A DNA stretch of 64,000 nucleotides from Serratia grimesii NBRC 13537 (GCF_001590905.1 NZ_BCTT01000005.1:248001-312000); one strand, 5' to 3'; counted from the first letter of the stretch, positions 43,593-56,163 are shown. Notes: generated from the sequence alone by a model not told the origin. A program made the numbers and translations.

Positions 43593-44705
43593 TTATAAAC
43601 TTTTAGACATCATTTTCCGATGCGTGTGAATCGACATGATGATGCCGAACCCGGCCATAAGCACAATCAGCGCCGACCCCCCGTAGCTGACCAGAGGCAA
43701 AGGTACGCCAACTACCGGTAAAATGCCACTGACCATACCAATGTTAACAAACACATAAACGAACAAAATCAGCATCAGGCCACCGACCATGACTCGGCCG
43801 AAGGTGGTTTGTGCCTTGGCAGCGATCATCAGCCCGCGGATAATCACCAGCAGATACAGCGCCAGAAGCACCAGTACCCCGACCAACCCTAACTCCTCGG
43901 CCAATACCGCGAAGATAAAGTCGGTGTGGCGTTCCGGCAGGAATTCCAATTGCGACTGGGTACCGTGCAGCCAACCCTTGCCTGACAGGCCACCGGAGCC
44001 AATGGCGATTTTTGACTGAATAATATGATAGCCGGCGCCCAGTGGGTCGGTCTCCGGATCGAGCAGCATCATGACGCGGTCACGCTGATAACCGTGCATC
44101 AGGAAGAACCACAGTACTGGGATAAAGGCGGCCAGCAGTAGCGCGGCCACGGCGATCAGCTTCCAGCTCATGCCGGAAAGGAACAGTACAAACAGACCGG
44201 AGGCGGCAATCAGAATTGAGGTCCCCAGATCCGGCTGTGCCGCAACCAACAGGGTTGGCAGGAAAATCAGCACCAGTGCAATGGCGGTATTCTTCAGCGA
44301 AGGCGGACAGACATCGCGGTTCATAAAGCGCGCCACCATCAGCGGCACGGCAATCTTGGCGATCTCGGACGGCTGGAAGCGCACAAAACCGAGATCAAGC
44401 CAGCGCTGCGCGCCTTTACTGATCTGGCCGAAAGCGTCTACCAGTATCAGCAGGATCACGCAGAAAATATACAAATACGGCGCCCAGCTTTCATAGACCC
44501 GCGGTGGAATTTGCGCCATGACGGCCATCACTATCAGCCCCATGACAATCTGGCCGATCTTGCGCTCCATCATGCCAATATCCTGGCCGCTGGCGCTCCA
44601 CATCACGAACGCGCTGTAGACCAGCAAGGCCAGAATTAAGAGCAGGAATGTGGGGTCGATATGGATTTTGGTCCAGATCGAGCCCTTTTGTTGGCTTTCA
44701 GTCAT
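43593..44705 (-). CDS. mrdB: Peptidoglycan glycosyltransferase RodA (MrdB)
   Basis: A 370-aa SEDS-family polymerase with ten TMs. Conserved: the [16 protein letters not shown] segment, the catalytic Asp-containing loop ([18 protein letters not shown]), [14 protein letters not shown], and the final [22 protein letters not shown]. It polymerises lipid II during elongation together with PBP2. It is 8 bases after mrdA, so the two are one transcription unit. Confidence 0.97.
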   Translation of the reverse strand: MTESQQKGSIWTKIHIDPTFLLLILALLVYSAFVMWSASGQDIGMMERKIGQIVMGLIVMAVMAQIPPRVYESWAPYLYIFCVILLILVDAFGQISKGAQRWLDLGFVRFQPSEIAKIAVPLMVARFMNRDVCPPSLKNTAIALVLIFLPTLLVAAQPDLGTSILIAASGLFVLFLSGMSWKLIAVAALLLAAFIPVLWFFLMHGYQRDRVMMLLDPETDPLGAGYHIIQSKIAIGSGGLSGKGWLHGTQSQLEFLPERHTDFIFAVLAEELGLVGVLVLLALYLLVIIRGLMIAAKAQTTFGRVMVGGLMLILFVYVFVNIGMVSGILPVVGVPLPLVSYGGSALIVLMAGFGIIMSIHTHRKMMSKSL

Positions 44706-44713
44706 GTTCTACC

Positions 44714-46609
44714 TTAATCACCCTCTACGCCTGGTGGCAGTGGGGCTTCAGATGGTAATTGCGTATTGTTGTCGCCCAGCAAAATGTGATCGAGGATCTG
44801 ACGAGTGATCGTCCCGACCGCCGGACCGGAGCCGCCGTTTTCCAGAATGATGGCGACCGATACCGTTGGATTGTTATACGGTGCAAAGGCGGTCATCAAC
44901 TTATGGTCACGCAGGTGTTCCGCCAGTTTGTGGGCGTTGTAGGTTTCGTAGCCGAATACCTGTGCGGTACCCGATTTCGCCGCGGCTTTGTAAGGTGCAT
45001 CCGAGAAGTACTTACGCGCCGTCCCGTTCGGACGGTTGGCTACACCATACATGCCATCTTTGGCAATTTCCCAGAAGCCAGAATGAATATCGCCGATCTG
45101 CTTGCTCTCTTCCTGTGTGAAGGGAACCAGGGCACCATTGATTCTGGTGCTTTGCAGCAGGTGTGGCGTTTTGACGTTGCCGTCGTTAATCAGGGTGGTC
45201 AGTGCCTTGGCCATCTGGATCGGTGTTGCCGTCCAGTAGCCCTGACCGATACCTACCGGAATGGTGTCACCCTGATACCAGGGTTTTTTATAGCGTTTGA
45301 ATTTCCACTCGCGGGTCGGCATCAGGCCGGAACGTTCTTCGGATAGATCGATGCCGGTATATTCGCCGTAACCGAATCGGGTCAGCCAAGTCGACAGGCG
45401 ATCGATACCCATGTCGTAGGCGACTTGATAGAAGAAGGTATCCGCTGATTCTTCCAACGCCTTGGTGACGTTCAGGCGGCCGTGGCCCCATTTTTTCCAG
45501 TCGCGGAAGCGTTTTTCTGAACCGGGCAATTGCCACCAGCCGGGATCGAACAGGGTGGTATTTTTGGTGATCACCCCGGCGCTGAGCGCCGAGACGGAAA
45601 TGTATGGTTTCACCGTTGAGGCCGGTGGATAAAGCCCTTGTGTGGCACGGTTGATCAGTGGCCGGTTCGGGTCATTCAGCAGCCCCTGATAGTCTTTACT
45701 GGAGATGCCATCAACGAACAGGTTCGGATCATAGCTGGGGTTCGAGACCATCGCCAGAATGCCACCGGTGCGTGGATCGCTTACCACCACTGCCGCGCGG
45801 CTGCCGACCAGCAACTGCTCAATATAGCGTTGCAGGTTGAGATCCAGTGTCAGGTAAACGTCTTGACCGGCAGAAGGGGGCTGTTCATGCAGTTGGCGGA
45901 TCACTCGGCCGCGGTTGTTGACTTCAACCTCTTCGTAGCCGGTTTTACCATGGAGAGTATCTTCGTAATAGCGTTCAATGCCCAGCTTGCCGATATCATG
46001 TGTCGCGGCGTAGTTGGCCAGTTTGCCGTCTTTATCCAGCCGTTCAACGTCACGGTCGTTGATCTTCGACACATAGCCGATCACATGGGTCAGGGCAGAA
46101 CCATAAGGGTAGTAGCGGCGTTGATAGCCTTTGACTTCGACACCCGGGAAGCGGAATTGGTTAACCGCGAAACGCGCCACCTGCACTTCGTTCAGGGCGG
46201 TTTTCACCGGGATAGAGACAAAACGGCGCGAGCGTTTGCGCTCTTTCTCGAAATTGGTGATGTCGTCATCGGTCAGATCAACCACTGGCCGCAATGCCTG
46301 CAGCGTGGCCTTAAGATCGTCGATCTTTTCCGGCATCAATTCCAGTTGGTAAATCGTGCGGTTGAGCGCCAGCGGAGTGCCGTTGCGATCGTAGATTATG
46401 CCGCGACTGGGGGCGATGGGCACCAGTTTGATGCGGTTTTCGTTGGAGCGGGTGCGGTAATCTTCAAAACGGACGATTTGCAGATTATACAGATTGGCGA
46501 TGAGGATGCCGGTCAGCACCAGGATGACCAAGAACGCCACCAGGGCGCGGCGTACAAACAGGGCCGATTCAGCCGTATAGTCGCGAAAAGGGTTACGTTC
46601 TATTTTCAT
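44714..46609 (-). CDS. mrdA: Penicillin-binding protein 2 (MrdA)
   Basis: A 631-aa class B PBP, the transpeptidase of the rod complex. It has a TM near the N-terminus (LVAFLVILVLTGILIANLYNL), the dimerisation/PASTA-like domain, and transpeptidase motifs STVK (SxxK), SAD (SxN position) and KSGT (KSG). It starts 38 bases after rlmH stop. mrdB follows. Confidence 0.97.
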   Translation of the reverse strand: MKIERNPFRDYTAESALFVRRALVAFLVILVLTGILIANLYNLQIVRFEDYRTRSNENRIKLVPIAPSRGIIYDRNGTPLALNRTIYQLELMPEKIDDLKATLQALRPVVDLTDDDITNFEKERKRSRRFVSIPVKTALNEVQVARFAVNQFRFPGVEVKGYQRRYYPYGSALTHVIGYVSKINDRDVERLDKDGKLANYAATHDIGKLGIERYYEDTLHGKTGYEEVEVNNRGRVIRQLHEQPPSAGQDVYLTLDLNLQRYIEQLLVGSRAAVVVSDPRTGGILAMVSNPSYDPNLFVDGISSKDYQGLLNDPNRPLINRATQGLYPPASTVKPYISVSALSAGVITKNTTLFDPGWWQLPGSEKRFRDWKKWGHGRLNVTKALEESADTFFYQVAYDMGIDRLSTWLTRFGYGEYTGIDLSEERSGLMPTREWKFKRYKKPWYQGDTIPVGIGQGYWTATPIQMAKALTTLINDGNVKTPHLLQSTRINGALVPFTQEESKQIGDIHSGFWEIAKDGMYGVANRPNGTARKYFSDAPYKAAAKSGTAQVFGYETYNAHKLAEHLRDHKLMTAFAPYNNPTVSVAIILENGGSGPAVGTITRQILDHILLGDNNTQLPSEAPLPPGVEGD

Positions 46610-46647
46610 CCCGCTGCTTTATTTCACTCTGTCACGGTTACCACCGG

Positions 46648-47118
46648 TTATTCCCGGTGGTAAGGATGATTTGTTGTAATACTCCAGGCGCGATAGAGGC
46701 TTTCAGCCACCAGAACGCGCACTAAAGGATGCGGCAATGTCAACGGCGAGAGCGACCAACTTTGTTCGGCTGCGGCCTTGCACGCAGGGGCTAGCCCTTC
46801 TGGACCGCCAATTAACAGGCTGACGTTGCGGCCATCCTGCTTCCAGCGTTCGAGCTGTTGCGCCAACTGCGGTGTTTCCCACGGCGTACCGGGGATATCC
46901 AGCGTGACAATACGATTGCCTTTGCCCACCGCCGCCAGCATCTGCTCACCTTCCTTTTCCAGAATGCGTTTGATATCGGCATTCTTGCCGCGCTTGCCCG
47001 CCGGGATTTCGGTCAGCTCAAACGGCATGTCTTTCGGAAAGCGGTGCAGATAATCCATAAAGCCGGTCTGCACCCAGTCTGGCATTTTAGTGCCGACCGC
47101 TACCAGTTGCAGTTTCAC
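46648..47118 (-). CDS. rlmH: 23S rRNA pseudouridine1915 N3-methyltransferase RlmH
   Basis: A 156-aa SPOUT methyltransferase. The knot region [47 protein letters not shown] is the SAM-binding trefoil of the RlmH family. It modifies pseudouridine 1915 in helix 69 of assembled ribosomes. It lies 3 bases after rsfS and 38 bases before mrdA. Confidence 0.97.
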   Translation of the reverse strand: MKLQLVAVGTKMPDWVQTGFMDYLHRFPKDMPFELTEIPAGKRGKNADIKRILEKEGEQMLAAVGKGNRIVTLDIPGTPWETPQLAQQLERWKQDGRNVSLLIGGPEGLAPACKAAAEQSWSLSPLTLPHPLVRVLVAESLYRAWSITTNHPYHRE

Positions 47119-47121
47119 CGC

Positions 47122-47439
47122 TTAGCTCCAGAGTTTTTCCAGCTCGTACAACTGACGGCTTTCTTCTTGCATCACGTGAACAATCACTTCGCCTAAATCG
47201 ACAACGACCCAGTCAGAAGCTTCCTGACCTTTCATGCCGAACAGTTCCATACCCGCGTTGCGCGCTTCTTGCACAACGTGGTTGGCGATCGACATCACGT
47301 GACGGGTCGAGGTACCGCTGCAGATGATCATGCAATCGGTGATGCTGGATTTACCCTGTACATCCAGAGCGATAATGTCTTGGCCTTTCAGGTCATCAAT
47401 TTTATCGATGACGAAATCTTGGAGCGCTTTACCTTGCAA
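47122..47439 (-). CDS. rsfS: Ribosomal silencing factor RsfS
   Basis: A 105-aa Iojap/RsfS protein ([36 protein letters not shown]...[28 protein letters not shown]). It binds L14 to prevent subunit joining in starvation. The start codon is TTG at 47439, with GAGGGGG upstream. Three bases separate it from rlmH. The 188 bases upstream, where E. coli has cobC, hold no gene. Confidence 0.97.
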   Translation of the reverse strand: MQGKALQDFVIDKIDDLKGQDIIALDVQGKSSITDCMIICSGTSTRHVMSIANHVVQEARNAGMELFGMKGQEASDWVVVDLGEVIVHVMQEESRQLYELEKLWS

Positions 47440-47627
47440 AGGTTCCCCCTCGGGTGTGTTCGGTTCATTCGACTGCGGCGGGCAACTGCCCGTATTGCGG
47501 CCTGAATCAATGATAAGTCGGCAGGATGCCGCTGAAAGCCAGCTGGTGACTGCCCGGCCAGCTAAGGTTTCCGGGGTTTTCAGCGAATACCTGAAAAATA
47601 GCGGCGCAGTATATCATGCGGCTCTCG

Positions 47628-48290
47628 CTAGCGATATAAACCCTGTAACTCGATATAGCGTTGTACTGAACGTGGTAATAAATCGTCACAGTTGAGGCCT
47701 TGATGGCGGCGCTGGCGGATTTCAGTGGCAGAAATTTCCAACTGTGGTGTATCTGCCAGATAGATATAGCCTTGAGGCTTTAGGCTAAGCTGTGTGGCAT
47801 CGGTCACCTGATGCTGTTCCAACCACTGTTGCAGTTCTTGGGTGTCCATCCGATCATTGTAACCCGGACGGGCCAGCACCAGCAGGTGACAGGTATCCAG
47901 CAGCGATTGCCAGCGGTGCCATTTGTGTAACGACAATAGCGAGTCCTGGCCAATAATAAACGCCAGTGGCAATTGAGCGCCACGTTCTTTACGAATGGCT
48001 TCCAGCGTCTCTATGGTATAGGACGGCGTTGTGCGGTGCAGTTCACGGTCGTCCACGGCAAATAACGGGTTATCGGCGATGGCCAACTCCACCATTTTCA
48101 ACCGTTGCTGGGCATTAGCCTCGGGCTGAGGGCGATGCGGGGGAACATGGTTTGGCAACAGCGTGACTCGGCTCAGGCCAACCTCTGCCGCGAGTGCTTC
48201 TACCGGCCGCAAATGGCCGTAGTGAATCGGGTCAAAGGTACCGCCAAACAACGCGTGCAGAACGGTGGTGTCTTGCGTTTTAGTGGGCAT
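47628..48290 (-). CDS. nadD: Nicotinate-nucleotide adenylyltransferase NadD
   Basis: A 220-aa enzyme that adds AMP to nicotinate mononucleotide, the penultimate NAD step. [14 protein letters not shown] is the nucleotidyl-transferase GxFDPxHxGH motif, and SATEIRQRR is the ISSTxIR motif. The start at 48290 fits homology; the gene overlaps the 3' end of holA by 11 bases. Confidence 0.96.
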   Translation of the reverse strand: MPTKTQDTTVLHALFGGTFDPIHYGHLRPVEALAAEVGLSRVTLLPNHVPPHRPQPEANAQQRLKMVELAIADNPLFAVDDRELHRTTPSYTIETLEAIRKERGAQLPLAFIIGQDSLLSLHKWHRWQSLLDTCHLLVLARPGYNDRMDTQELQQWLEQHQVTDATQLSLKPQGYIYLADTPQLEISATEIRQRRHQGLNCDDLLPRSVQRYIELQGLYR

Positions 48291-49314
48291 CTGAAAAACT
48301 CGTGGCCAGAGGTTTGCCGCACAGCAGCATTGACAGGGTTTCCAGCTCCGACCAAACCGACTGGCCGTAATCCTGCTTAAGGGTGATTTCAATCTGTGCC
48401 AGCAGATGTACTGCTTGGCGCAATTGGGCACCGGAGAGCCGCTGTAATGCTTGCGTGACCAGGTTACGACGGTTTTGCCACACCTTGTATTGATCAAACA
48501 ATGTGCGCAATGGCACTGACGCCATGCGTCGTTGCAGGTTCAGCAATTGCAGTAATTCGCGCTGTAGGGTACGTAGCAGGATCACCGGTTCGACATCTTC
48601 CTGCTGCATCTGTTGCAGGATATGCCAGGCACGTTTACTTTTCCCGGCCAACAAAGCATCCAGCCAGTGGAATGGCGTGAAGTGCGCGGCGTCGTTTACC
48701 GCCAGTTCAACGCGCGGCAATGTGAGTTTACCGTCCGGATGCAGTAGTGACAGCCTTTCGAGCGCCTGCGACAACGCGAGCAGATTGCCTTCGTAGCAAT
48801 AACACAGCAATTGATTGGCTGCGTCGTCCAATTCCAACTTCATGGTTTTGGCGCGCTGTGCTACCCAGCGTGGCAACTGCGCCTGCTCTGGCGTCTGACA
48901 ACTGACATAAGCACCATGCGGAGTAAGTGCCTTGAACCAGGCGCTGTTTTCTTGCGCCTTGGTCAGGCGTGGCCCACGCAGTATCAGCAAAATATCGTCA
49001 TGCAGCAGGGCTGCCAACTTGACGAGCTGTTCACCGATCGGCGCGGTTGGCCCGTTCTCAGGGAAGATCAGCATCAGTGTCTGGCGGCTGGCAAACAGAC
49101 TCATGGCCTGACAGATGCTGAAAATGGCGTCCCAATCGGTATGGGCGTCAAGCGAAATGCTGTAGTGCTCGGTGAACTGCTGTTGCTGTGCAGCCTGACG
49201 GATCAGATCCTGGCTTTCCTGCAACAATAGCGGTTCATTACCACTTAATAAATAACAAGCGCGCAGCCCCTCTCGGAGCTGCGCGGCAAGTTGTTCAGGA
49301 TAAATACGAATCAT
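48280..49314 (-). CDS. holA: DNA polymerase III delta subunit HolA
   Basis: A 344-aa AAA-fold subunit of the clamp loader. Matches E. coli HolA in length and in [34 protein letters not shown] at the start. It opens the beta clamp. Overlaps lptE upstream by 4 bases (ATGA) and nadD downstream. Confidence 0.96.
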   Translation of the reverse strand: MIRIYPEQLAAQLREGLRACYLLSGNEPLLLQESQDLIRQAAQQQQFTEHYSISLDAHTDWDAIFSICQAMSLFASRQTLMLIFPENGPTAPIGEQLVKLAALLHDDILLILRGPRLTKAQENSAWFKALTPHGAYVSCQTPEQAQLPRWVAQRAKTMKLELDDAANQLLCYCYEGNLLALSQALERLSLLHPDGKLTLPRVELAVNDAAHFTPFHWLDALLAGKSKRAWHILQQMQQEDVEPVILLRTLQRELLQLLNLQRRMASVPLRTLFDQYKVWQNRRNLVTQALQRLSGAQLRQAVHLLAQIEITLKQDYGQSVWSELETLSMLLCGKPLATSFSDAH

Positions 49315-49871
49315 TGTGCTGCGAGACTTGCCGCTTTTTCACCGGCGGCCGCTGCTTTTTGTTGCGTTTCTTCTTCTGCCGCATGCACGGTCAGCAGTTT
49401 GCGTACCAATTGCTGGGCTGCCTGCTCACGCATTTCCTGGCGAATAATCTCCTGCTCGGAGTCTTTAGCCAATGCGGTCAGCGGGTTATCGAAGAACGAA
49501 CGGAACACTTTCACGCTCAGCGGGTACAGATCATGACCCGGGAGCAGCACCTGTGCCTGAACGGTTAGCACCATTTGGTACTCAGCGGTTTTACCGTCCT
49601 GGAAGATAGACGCGGTATCCTGGCTTTCAGTTGCGCCAATGATGCGCAGGGAAGGGAGATCCTTACGTTTCGCATCTTTGACAATGGTTACGCCGCTTAG
49701 ACGCAACTGTTCACGCACTGCACGGGTCAGCGGACCATAAGGGTCTGCGCTATCCAGCAGTAGCGTTTTCATTTCTGAGGGCACCTGCGTGGTTCCACGC
49801 AGGTGAAAACCGCAGCCAGCGGTGACCAGCACCGCCAACCCCAGCAACAACGTTAGAATACGATGTCGCAC
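49311..49871 (-). CDS. lptE: LPS-assembly lipoprotein LptE
   Basis: A 186-aa outer membrane lipoprotein with a lipobox VTAGC (Cys at about residue 20) followed by [21 protein letters not shown]. It plugs the LptD barrel for LPS delivery. It is 14 bases after leuS stop and overlaps holA. Confidence 0.95.
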   Translation of the reverse strand: MRHRILTLLLGLAVLVTAGCGFHLRGTTQVPSEMKTLLLDSADPYGPLTRAVREQLRLSGVTIVKDAKRKDLPSLRIIGATESQDTASIFQDGKTAEYQMVLTVQAQVLLPGHDLYPLSVKVFRSFFDNPLTALAKDSEQEIIRQEMREQAAQQLVRKLLTVHAAEEETQQKAAAAGEKAASLAAQ

Positions 49872-49885
49872 AACGCCTCCTTGTG

Positions 49886-52468
49886 TTAACCCACAACCAG
49901 GTTAAGCAATTTGCCCGGAACATAGATCACTTTACGAACCGTAACCCCGTCCAGATATTTAGCGACCAGATGTTCCTCAGCAGCGCGCGCGCGCACTTGC
50001 TCTTCGGTTGCATCGGCTGCCACAGTGATTTTAGCGCGAACCTTGCCGTTTACCTGCACAACGACCAGCTTGGAGTCTTCGACCATAGCTTGCTCATCGG
50101 CTTGCGGCCAGGCTGCTGTATCCACATCACCTTCGCCACCCAGAGCCTGCCACAGTGAGAAGCAAACGTGTGGCGTGAACGGATACAGCATCCGTACCAC
50201 AGACAGCAGCGCTTCTTGCAACAGCGCGCGATCTTGCTCGCTTTCTTGCGGCGCACGGGCCAGTTTGTTCATCAGTTCCATTACCGCGGCGATCGCGGTG
50301 TTGAACGTCTGACGACGGCCGATATCGTCGGTCACTTTAGCGATGGTTTTATGCAGATCGCGGCGCAGCGCTTTTTGATCTTCGTTCAGTGTCGCAACGT
50401 TCAGCGGCTGAACTGCACCTTTTTCCAGATGTTCGTAGGCCAGTTTCCAGACGCGTTTCAGGAAGCGGTTTGCCCCTTCAACACCGGATTCCTGCCATTC
50501 CAGCGTCATTTCTGCCGGTGAAGCGAACATCATGAACAGGCGCACGGTATCCGCGCCGTATTTCTCAACCATCACTTGTGGGTCAATGCCGTTGTTTTTC
50601 GACTTCGACATTTTGCTCATGCCAGCATAGACCAGTTCACGACCTTGTGGATCGGTGGCTTTAATAATGCGGCCTTTGTCGTCACGTTCAACGTTGGCGT
50701 CGACTGGAGAAACCCAAACGCGCTCACCGCTGTTGCCGGTGTAATAGAAGGCGTCTGCCAACACCATTCCCTGACACAGCAGGCGTTTTGCCGGCTCATC
50801 GGAATCCACCAGACCTGCGTCACGCAGCAGTTTGTGGAAGAAGCGGAAATACATCAGGTGCATGATGGCATGTTCGATGCCACCAACATACTGATCAACC
50901 GGCAGCCAGTAGTTGGCGGCGGCTGGGTCCAGCATACCCTTGTCGTACTGCGGGCAGGTGTAACGCGCGTAGTACCAGGATGACTCCATGAAGGTATCGA
51001 AGGTGTCAGTTTCACGGAAAGCAGGCTGACCATTTACGGTGGTTTTCGCCCACTCTGGATCGGCCTTGATCGGGCTGGTGATGCCGTCCATTACCACATC
51101 TTCAGGCAAGATCACCGGCAGTTGGTCTTCCGGTGTTGGCATCACGGTACCGTCTTCCAGCGTCACCATTGGAATTGGCGCACCCCAATAACGTTGACGG
51201 GAAACGCCCCAGTCACGCAGACGGTAGTTCACCTTGCGCTGGCCGACGCCTTTGGCGACCAATTTGTCGGCAATGGCGTTGAAACCGGCTTGGTGATCCA
51301 AACCGTCAAACTCGCCAGAGTTGAACAGCGTGCCTTTTTCGGTCATCGCTTCGGCTTGCACATCGGGTTGGCTGCCGTCGAGTGCCAGCACGACCGGTTT
51401 GATCGGCAAACCGTATTTGGTCGCGAACTCCCAGTCACGTTGATCGTGAGCAGGGACTGCCATCACGGCACCTGTGCCGTATTCCATCAGTACAAAGTTG
51501 GCAACCCAAATTGGCACTTGCTCGCCAGACAGTGGGTGGATGGCGAACAGGCCAGTAGGCATGCCTTTCTTTTCCATCGTCGCCATTTCGGCTTCGGCCA
51601 CTTTGGTGTTACGGCACTCTTCGATAAATTCAGTCAGTGCAGGGTTGTTCACTGCACCTTGCTGCGCCAGCGGGTGGCCCGCGGCAACGGCGACGTAAGT
51701 GGCACCCATAAAGGTGTCAGGACGGGTGGTATAAACCGTCAGTTTCTCATCGCTGCCCGCCACGTCAAAGGTGATGTCCACCCCTTCAGAACGGCCAATC
51801 CAGTTACGCTGCATGGTTTTTACCTGCTCTGGCCAGCTTTCAAGCGTGTCCAAATCGTTGAGCAGTTGATCGGCGTAGTCAGTGATTTTAATAAACCACT
51901 GAGGGATCTCTTTACGCTCAACCTTGGTGTCACAGCGCCAGCAGCAGCCGTCGATAACCTGTTCGTTGGCCAACACGGTCAGATCGTGTGGGCACCAGTT
52001 CACCGCGGAGGTCTTTTTATAGACCAAACCTTTTTCGTACAGCTTGGTGAAGAACCACTGTTCCCAACGGTAGTAATCTGGATCGCAGGTGGCGATCTCG
52101 CGATCCCAGTCATAGCCGAAGCCCAGCAGTTTTAGCTGGTTCTTCATGTATTCGATGTTGTCGTAGGTCCACGGAGCCGGTGCGGTGTTGTTTTTGACCG
52201 CAGCACCTTCCGCCGGCAGACCGAACGCATCCCAGCCGATCGGCTGTAGTACGTTTTTACCTAGCATGCGCTGATAGCGCGAGATCACGTCGCCGATAGT
52301 GTAGTTACGAACGTGCCCCATGTGCAGACGGCCTGATGGGTATGGCAGCATGGATAGGCAGTAATACTTTTCCTTGCTCGCATCTTCGGTAACTTTGAAA
52401 GTTTGCTTCTCTTCCCAGTGAAGCTGTACGTTCGATTCTATGTCTTCTGGACGGTATTGCTCTTGCAT
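49886..52468 (-). CDS. leuS: Leucyl-tRNA synthetase LeuS
   Basis: An 860-aa class Ia synthetase. HIGH-type motif HMGH in [12 protein letters not shown], the editing CP1 domain (about residues 220-420), WYARY/TPS motif, and KMSKSKNN. Start at 52468 is by homology ([11 protein letters not shown]). The start of an operon leuS-lptE-holA-nadD-rsfS-rlmH-mrdA-mrdB-rlpA. Confidence 0.98.
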   Translation of the reverse strand: MQEQYRPEDIESNVQLHWEEKQTFKVTEDASKEKYYCLSMLPYPSGRLHMGHVRNYTIGDVISRYQRMLGKNVLQPIGWDAFGLPAEGAAVKNNTAPAPWTYDNIEYMKNQLKLLGFGYDWDREIATCDPDYYRWEQWFFTKLYEKGLVYKKTSAVNWCPHDLTVLANEQVIDGCCWRCDTKVERKEIPQWFIKITDYADQLLNDLDTLESWPEQVKTMQRNWIGRSEGVDITFDVAGSDEKLTVYTTRPDTFMGATYVAVAAGHPLAQQGAVNNPALTEFIEECRNTKVAEAEMATMEKKGMPTGLFAIHPLSGEQVPIWVANFVLMEYGTGAVMAVPAHDQRDWEFATKYGLPIKPVVLALDGSQPDVQAEAMTEKGTLFNSGEFDGLDHQAGFNAIADKLVAKGVGQRKVNYRLRDWGVSRQRYWGAPIPMVTLEDGTVMPTPEDQLPVILPEDVVMDGITSPIKADPEWAKTTVNGQPAFRETDTFDTFMESSWYYARYTCPQYDKGMLDPAAANYWLPVDQYVGGIEHAIMHLMYFRFFHKLLRDAGLVDSDEPAKRLLCQGMVLADAFYYTGNSGERVWVSPVDANVERDDKGRIIKATDPQGRELVYAGMSKMSKSKNNGIDPQVMVEKYGADTVRLFMMFASPAEMTLEWQESGVEGANRFLKRVWKLAYEHLEKGAVQPLNVATLNEDQKALRRDLHKTIAKVTDDIGRRQTFNTAIAAVMELMNKLARAPQESEQDRALLQEALLSVVRMLYPFTPHVCFSLWQALGGEGDVDTAAWPQADEQAMVEDSKLVVVQVNGKVRAKITVAADATEEQVRARAAEEHLVAKYLDGVTVRKVIYVPGKLLNLVVG

Positions 52469-52795
52469 GGCGGCTGGTGGTCCTGTAGGTGTAAAACAGC
52501 TACATCCGTAGCATTCTGTTGAGTACTTATAGATCCGCATAGCATAGCTGATAAGACCTCTCGGCAACAACACCAAGCGCCCGACTCCGCGTATTTAAAA
52601 AATCGCCGCCATGATATGACTCACATCTTGAGGATCCCGTGCGTTGCCAAGTGACATCAGCAATTTACCGCTAAAATGATAAGAGCTACTTTATACCCGT
52701 CATCTTTCAAGCCGCAGCTAGGCGCCTGGCTGCAACTTGAAAGCTATAGGGTATGGGAGGAAAGCCCTGTCACGTAAGTTCATCGAGGAGAGATT
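52469..52795. other. leuS-ybeL divergent region
   Basis: About 327 bases between divergent genes. Contains the 60-bp palindromic repeat (52694-52753); the leuS promoter should lie in the left part. No other element identified. Confidence 0.5.
52694..52753. repeat. Short enterobacterial palindromic repeat, 60 bp
   Basis: TACCCgtcatCTTTCAAGcc... to ...CTTGAAAGctataGGGTA: inverted ends with an internal GCAGC/GCTGC pair. It shares its ends with the 130-bp repeat at 55121-55250 and resembles Yersinia/Serratia YPAL-type elements. Confidence 0.75.
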
Positions 52796-53278
52796 ATGAA
52801 CAAGGTTGCTCAGTACTACCGCGAATTGGTGGCATCTCTGACCGAACGTTTGAAAAATGGCGAGCGTGATATCGACTCACTGGTTGCGAGCGCTGAAAAA
52901 CGGCTGAATGAAGCCGGTGAGCTGACGCGCGAAGAAGTGGAGCAGGTTACTCAGGCAGTACGGCGCGATTTGGAAGAGTTTGCGCGTAGCTACCAGGAAA
53001 GCCGGGACGAATTTACCGATAGCGTTTTTATGCGGGTGATTAAGGAGAGCTTGTGGCAGGAGCTGGCGGATATCACGGATAAAACCCAGTTGGAATGGCG
53101 AGAAGTCTTCAAAGACGTCAGCCATCATGGCGTTTACCACAGCGGTGAAGTCGTCGGTCTGGGTAACCTGGTGTGCGAACAGTGCCATCATCATATGGCA
53201 TTTTACACACCAGAAGTGCTGCCACTATGTCCGAAATGCGGTCACGATCAGTTCCAGCGTCGTCCTTTCGAGCCTTAA
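52796..53278 (+). CDS. ybeL: DUF1451 zinc-ribbon protein YbeL
   Basis: A 160-aa protein. The N-terminal 100 residues are helical and charged (alpha-helical YbeL region); the C-terminus is a zinc ribbon with CEQCHHHM and CPKCGHDQF. GAGGAGAG precedes the ATG. Function unknown. In E. coli ybeL is followed by the ybeQ-djlB-hscC region; here it is followed by azoR-like and rihA. Confidence 0.92.
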   Translation: MNKVAQYYRELVASLTERLKNGERDIDSLVASAEKRLNEAGELTREEVEQVTQAVRRDLEEFARSYQESRDEFTDSVFMRVIKESLWQELADITDKTQLEWREVFKDVSHHGVYHSGEVVGLGNLVCEQCHHHMAFYTPEVLPLCPKCGHDQFQRRPFEP

Positions 53279-53335
53279 TATTCCCACGCCCCGGACTTCT
53301 CCCACAGAGAAAGAGCCGGGGCAGGAGCATTGCCA

Positions 53336-54055
<720 letters not shown>

Positions 54056-54173
54056 CTAAGGTGTCAGTGCTGCTATGCATTTGATAGCATCTTAGAGGCA
54101 AGCCTGGATCAGTGATAGCGTAAAAATTCGCTGAGTTAAATCAAAAAAATTGAATGTATGAGGGTGCTATCAA

Positions 54174-55106
54174 TCAGTAACGCGCCACGCGTTCGGTTAA
54201 CAGATTGATAAACCCTTCGCGGTCAATGTCGGTCAGCACTTCCACATTGGCCGCTTTGCCGTTTTGCCCGAAGATATCCACCACCGTCATCCCCTGGGTG
54301 TACTCCCCTTTGGTTTCTACACCGACCCAGCGTTCGATACTGCCAAACAACTGTGGTGCCAGTAGCCAGGCGATGGTGCAGGGGTCGTGCATTGCGGCAC
54401 CGGGTAACCCGCGCGGGTGACTGAGATACAGCGGCAGGTAGAAGTCGAGCATTTCTGCTACGGCCTGCGCCACAGGGTTTTTGATGTTCCGGATACGTTC
54501 AATATCCTGTGGCAGCACCAACGCCTGGTGAGTCACATTCAACCCCGCCATAGTCATTGGTACACCGGATTTCAGGACCATTTCGGCGGCTTCCGGGTCG
54601 ACGAAAATATTAAACTCCGCCACCGGGGTGGTGTTGCCGGCGTTCATGCCGCCGCCCATAAAGACGATACGCTCAATGTTGCTTTTCAGCTCAGGGTATT
54701 GAGCCAGCAGCAGGGCGATGTTGGTCATTGGGCCGGTGACCACCAGTGTGATCGGGTCTGGGCTGCTGCGCAGCAGGCTGGCGATCAGTTCGACGGCGGT
54801 TTGTGTGACCGGCTTGATGGAGGGTTTTGGCAGATGGGTATTGCCCATGCCGGTTTTGCCATGCACATAGTCGGCAATCACCAGCTCACGCATTAGTGGG
54901 CCCGCAGCACCGGCGGCGACAGGAATATCTTCGCGTTTCATCAGCGTCAGCAGGCCGAGCGCGTTATGCAGGGTTTTCTCCGGCGTCTGGTTACCGGCAG
55001 AGGTGGTGATGGCTTTAACGTCCAGTTCCGGAGAACTCAGCGCCATAGCAAGGGCAATGGCATCGTCGAGGCCGGGATCACAATCGATAATGATAGGGCG
55101 AGGCAT
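54174..55106 (-). CDS. rihA: Pyrimidine-specific ribonucleoside hydrolase RihA
   Basis: A 310-aa Ca-dependent nucleoside hydrolase. [12 protein letters not shown] (residues 8-19) is the calcium-binding DxDxxxDD motif; [10 protein letters not shown] and NVTHQAL are also characteristic. It hydrolyses cytidine and uridine. AAAGGAGA precedes the ATG. A 130-bp repeat lies directly upstream at 55121. Confidence 0.95.
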   Translation of the reverse strand: MPRPIIIDCDPGLDDAIALAMALSSPELDVKAITTSAGNQTPEKTLHNALGLLTLMKREDIPVAAGAAGPLMRELVIADYVHGKTGMGNTHLPKPSIKPVTQTAVELIASLLRSSPDPITLVVTGPMTNIALLLAQYPELKSNIERIVFMGGGMNAGNTTPVAEFNIFVDPEAAEMVLKSGVPMTMAGLNVTHQALVLPQDIERIRNIKNPVAQAVAEMLDFYLPLYLSHPRGLPGAAMHDPCTIAWLLAPQLFGSIERWVGVETKGEYTQGMTVVDIFGQNGKAANVEVLTDIDREGFINLLTERVARY

Positions 55107-55120
55107 ATTTATCTCCTTTT

Positions 55121-55250
55121 TACCCGTCGTCTTTCAAGCTGCAGTGTTGTTACCTGCACTCGCTCACCCCAGTTACTTACTCAATACTCAAGTAAGCGCC
55201 TGGGGATGAGCGAGCTGGTCGCCTAGTTGCAACTTGAAAGCCATAGGGTA
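55121..55250. repeat. Enterobacterial palindromic repeat, 130 bp
   Basis: Starts TACCCgtcgtCTTTCAAGctGCAG and ends CTTGAAAGccataGGGTA, the long form of the repeat at 52694. A central inverted pair (CACTCGCTCACCCCAG ... CTGGGGATGAGCGAGCTG) can fold into a long stem. Located between rihA (15 bases from its start) and the end of gltL. Similar to the Yersinia/Serratia YPAL-like repeats. Confidence 0.8.
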
Positions 55251-55437
55251 GAGTTGTGTTCCGAGCATCGGATCAAAACCAGGGAGAAACAAGCGCTTTT
55301 AGTGCCGGGAGGGGAGAGATGCGCCCCGAATGGAGCGCATGCATATTGAGACAAGTGTTGTTTTTTTCCTGAGATACCCGGGCCTAGCGCACCGAGGGGC
55401 GTTCTCCCTAATAACGGGCACGAGCGCATCAGTTAAA
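55251..55437. other. gltL downstream region
   Basis: About 187 bases between the repeat and the gltL stop. It holds a hairpin ATGCGC/GCGCAT near 55320-55341 without a T-run; no clear intrinsic terminator for gltIJKL was found. Confidence 0.4.
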
Positions 55438-56163
55438 TCAGTGCAGGATTTTTGCCAGGAAGTCTTTGGCACGTTCCGATTCTGGGTTGTTGAAGAAGTC
55501 GTCTTTATTGCGGTCTTCGACAATTTTGCCTTCGTCCATAAAGATCACCCGGTTGGCCACTTTGCGGGCAAAGCCCATTTCGTGGGTTACCACCATCATG
55601 GTCATGCCTTCGTTCGCCAATTCAACCATAACGTCCAGCACTTCGTTGATCATTTCCGGATCGAGCGCAGAGGTGGGTTCATCGAACAGCATGGCGATAG
55701 GATCCATGCACAGCGCACGGGCGATAGCCACACGCTGCTGCTGGCCACCGGAAAGCTGGCCGGGAAACTTGTTGGCATGAGCGGTCAGACCGACGCGCTC
55801 CAGCAACTTCAGGCCTTTCTCGCGTGAGGCGGCTTTGTCGCGTTTGAGCACTTTAACCTGTGCCAACGTCAGATTGTCGATGATCGACAGATGAGGGAAC
55901 AGCTCAAAGTGCTGAAACACCATGCCGACTTTGGAACGCAATTGCGCCAGGTTGGTTTTCTTGTTGTTGACCGGCGTACCGTTCACCAGGATATCGCCCT
56001 GTTGGATCGGCTCCAGGCCGTTGACGGTTTTGATCAGGGTGGACTTGCCTGAACCTGAAGGACCGCAGACAACCACCACTTCACCTTTTTTGACTTCAGT
56101 GGTGCAATCGGTCAGAACCTGAAAGTGACCGTACCACTTAGAAACATTTTTCAGGGATATCAT
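55438..56163 (-). CDS. gltL: Glutamate/aspartate ABC transporter ATP-binding protein GltL
   Basis: A 241-aa ABC ATPase, same length as E. coli GltL. Walker [10 protein letters not shown], signature LSGGQQQR, Walker [13 protein letters not shown]. Start ATG at 56163 overlaps the gltK stop (TGATG); a TTG at 56166 is not needed. Energises uptake by GltJK. Confidence 0.97.
   Translation of the reverse strand: MISLKNVSKWYGHFQVLTDCTTEVKKGEVVVVCGPSGSGKSTLIKTVNGLEPIQQGDILVNGTPVNNKKTNLAQLRSKVGMVFQHFELFPHLSIIDNLTLAQVKVLKRDKAASREKGLKLLERVGLTAHANKFPGQLSGGQQQRVAIARALCMDPIAMLFDEPTSALDPEMINEVLDVMVELANEGMTMMVVTHEMGFARKVANRVIFMDEGKIVEDRNKDDFFNNPESERAKDFLAKILH

Noticed and set aside
45638-46663. A 341-codon open frame on the plus strand
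   Set aside because: Antisense to mrdA; no motif of its own.
51122-52135. A 337-codon open frame on the plus strand
   Set aside because: Antisense to leuS; no motif of its own.
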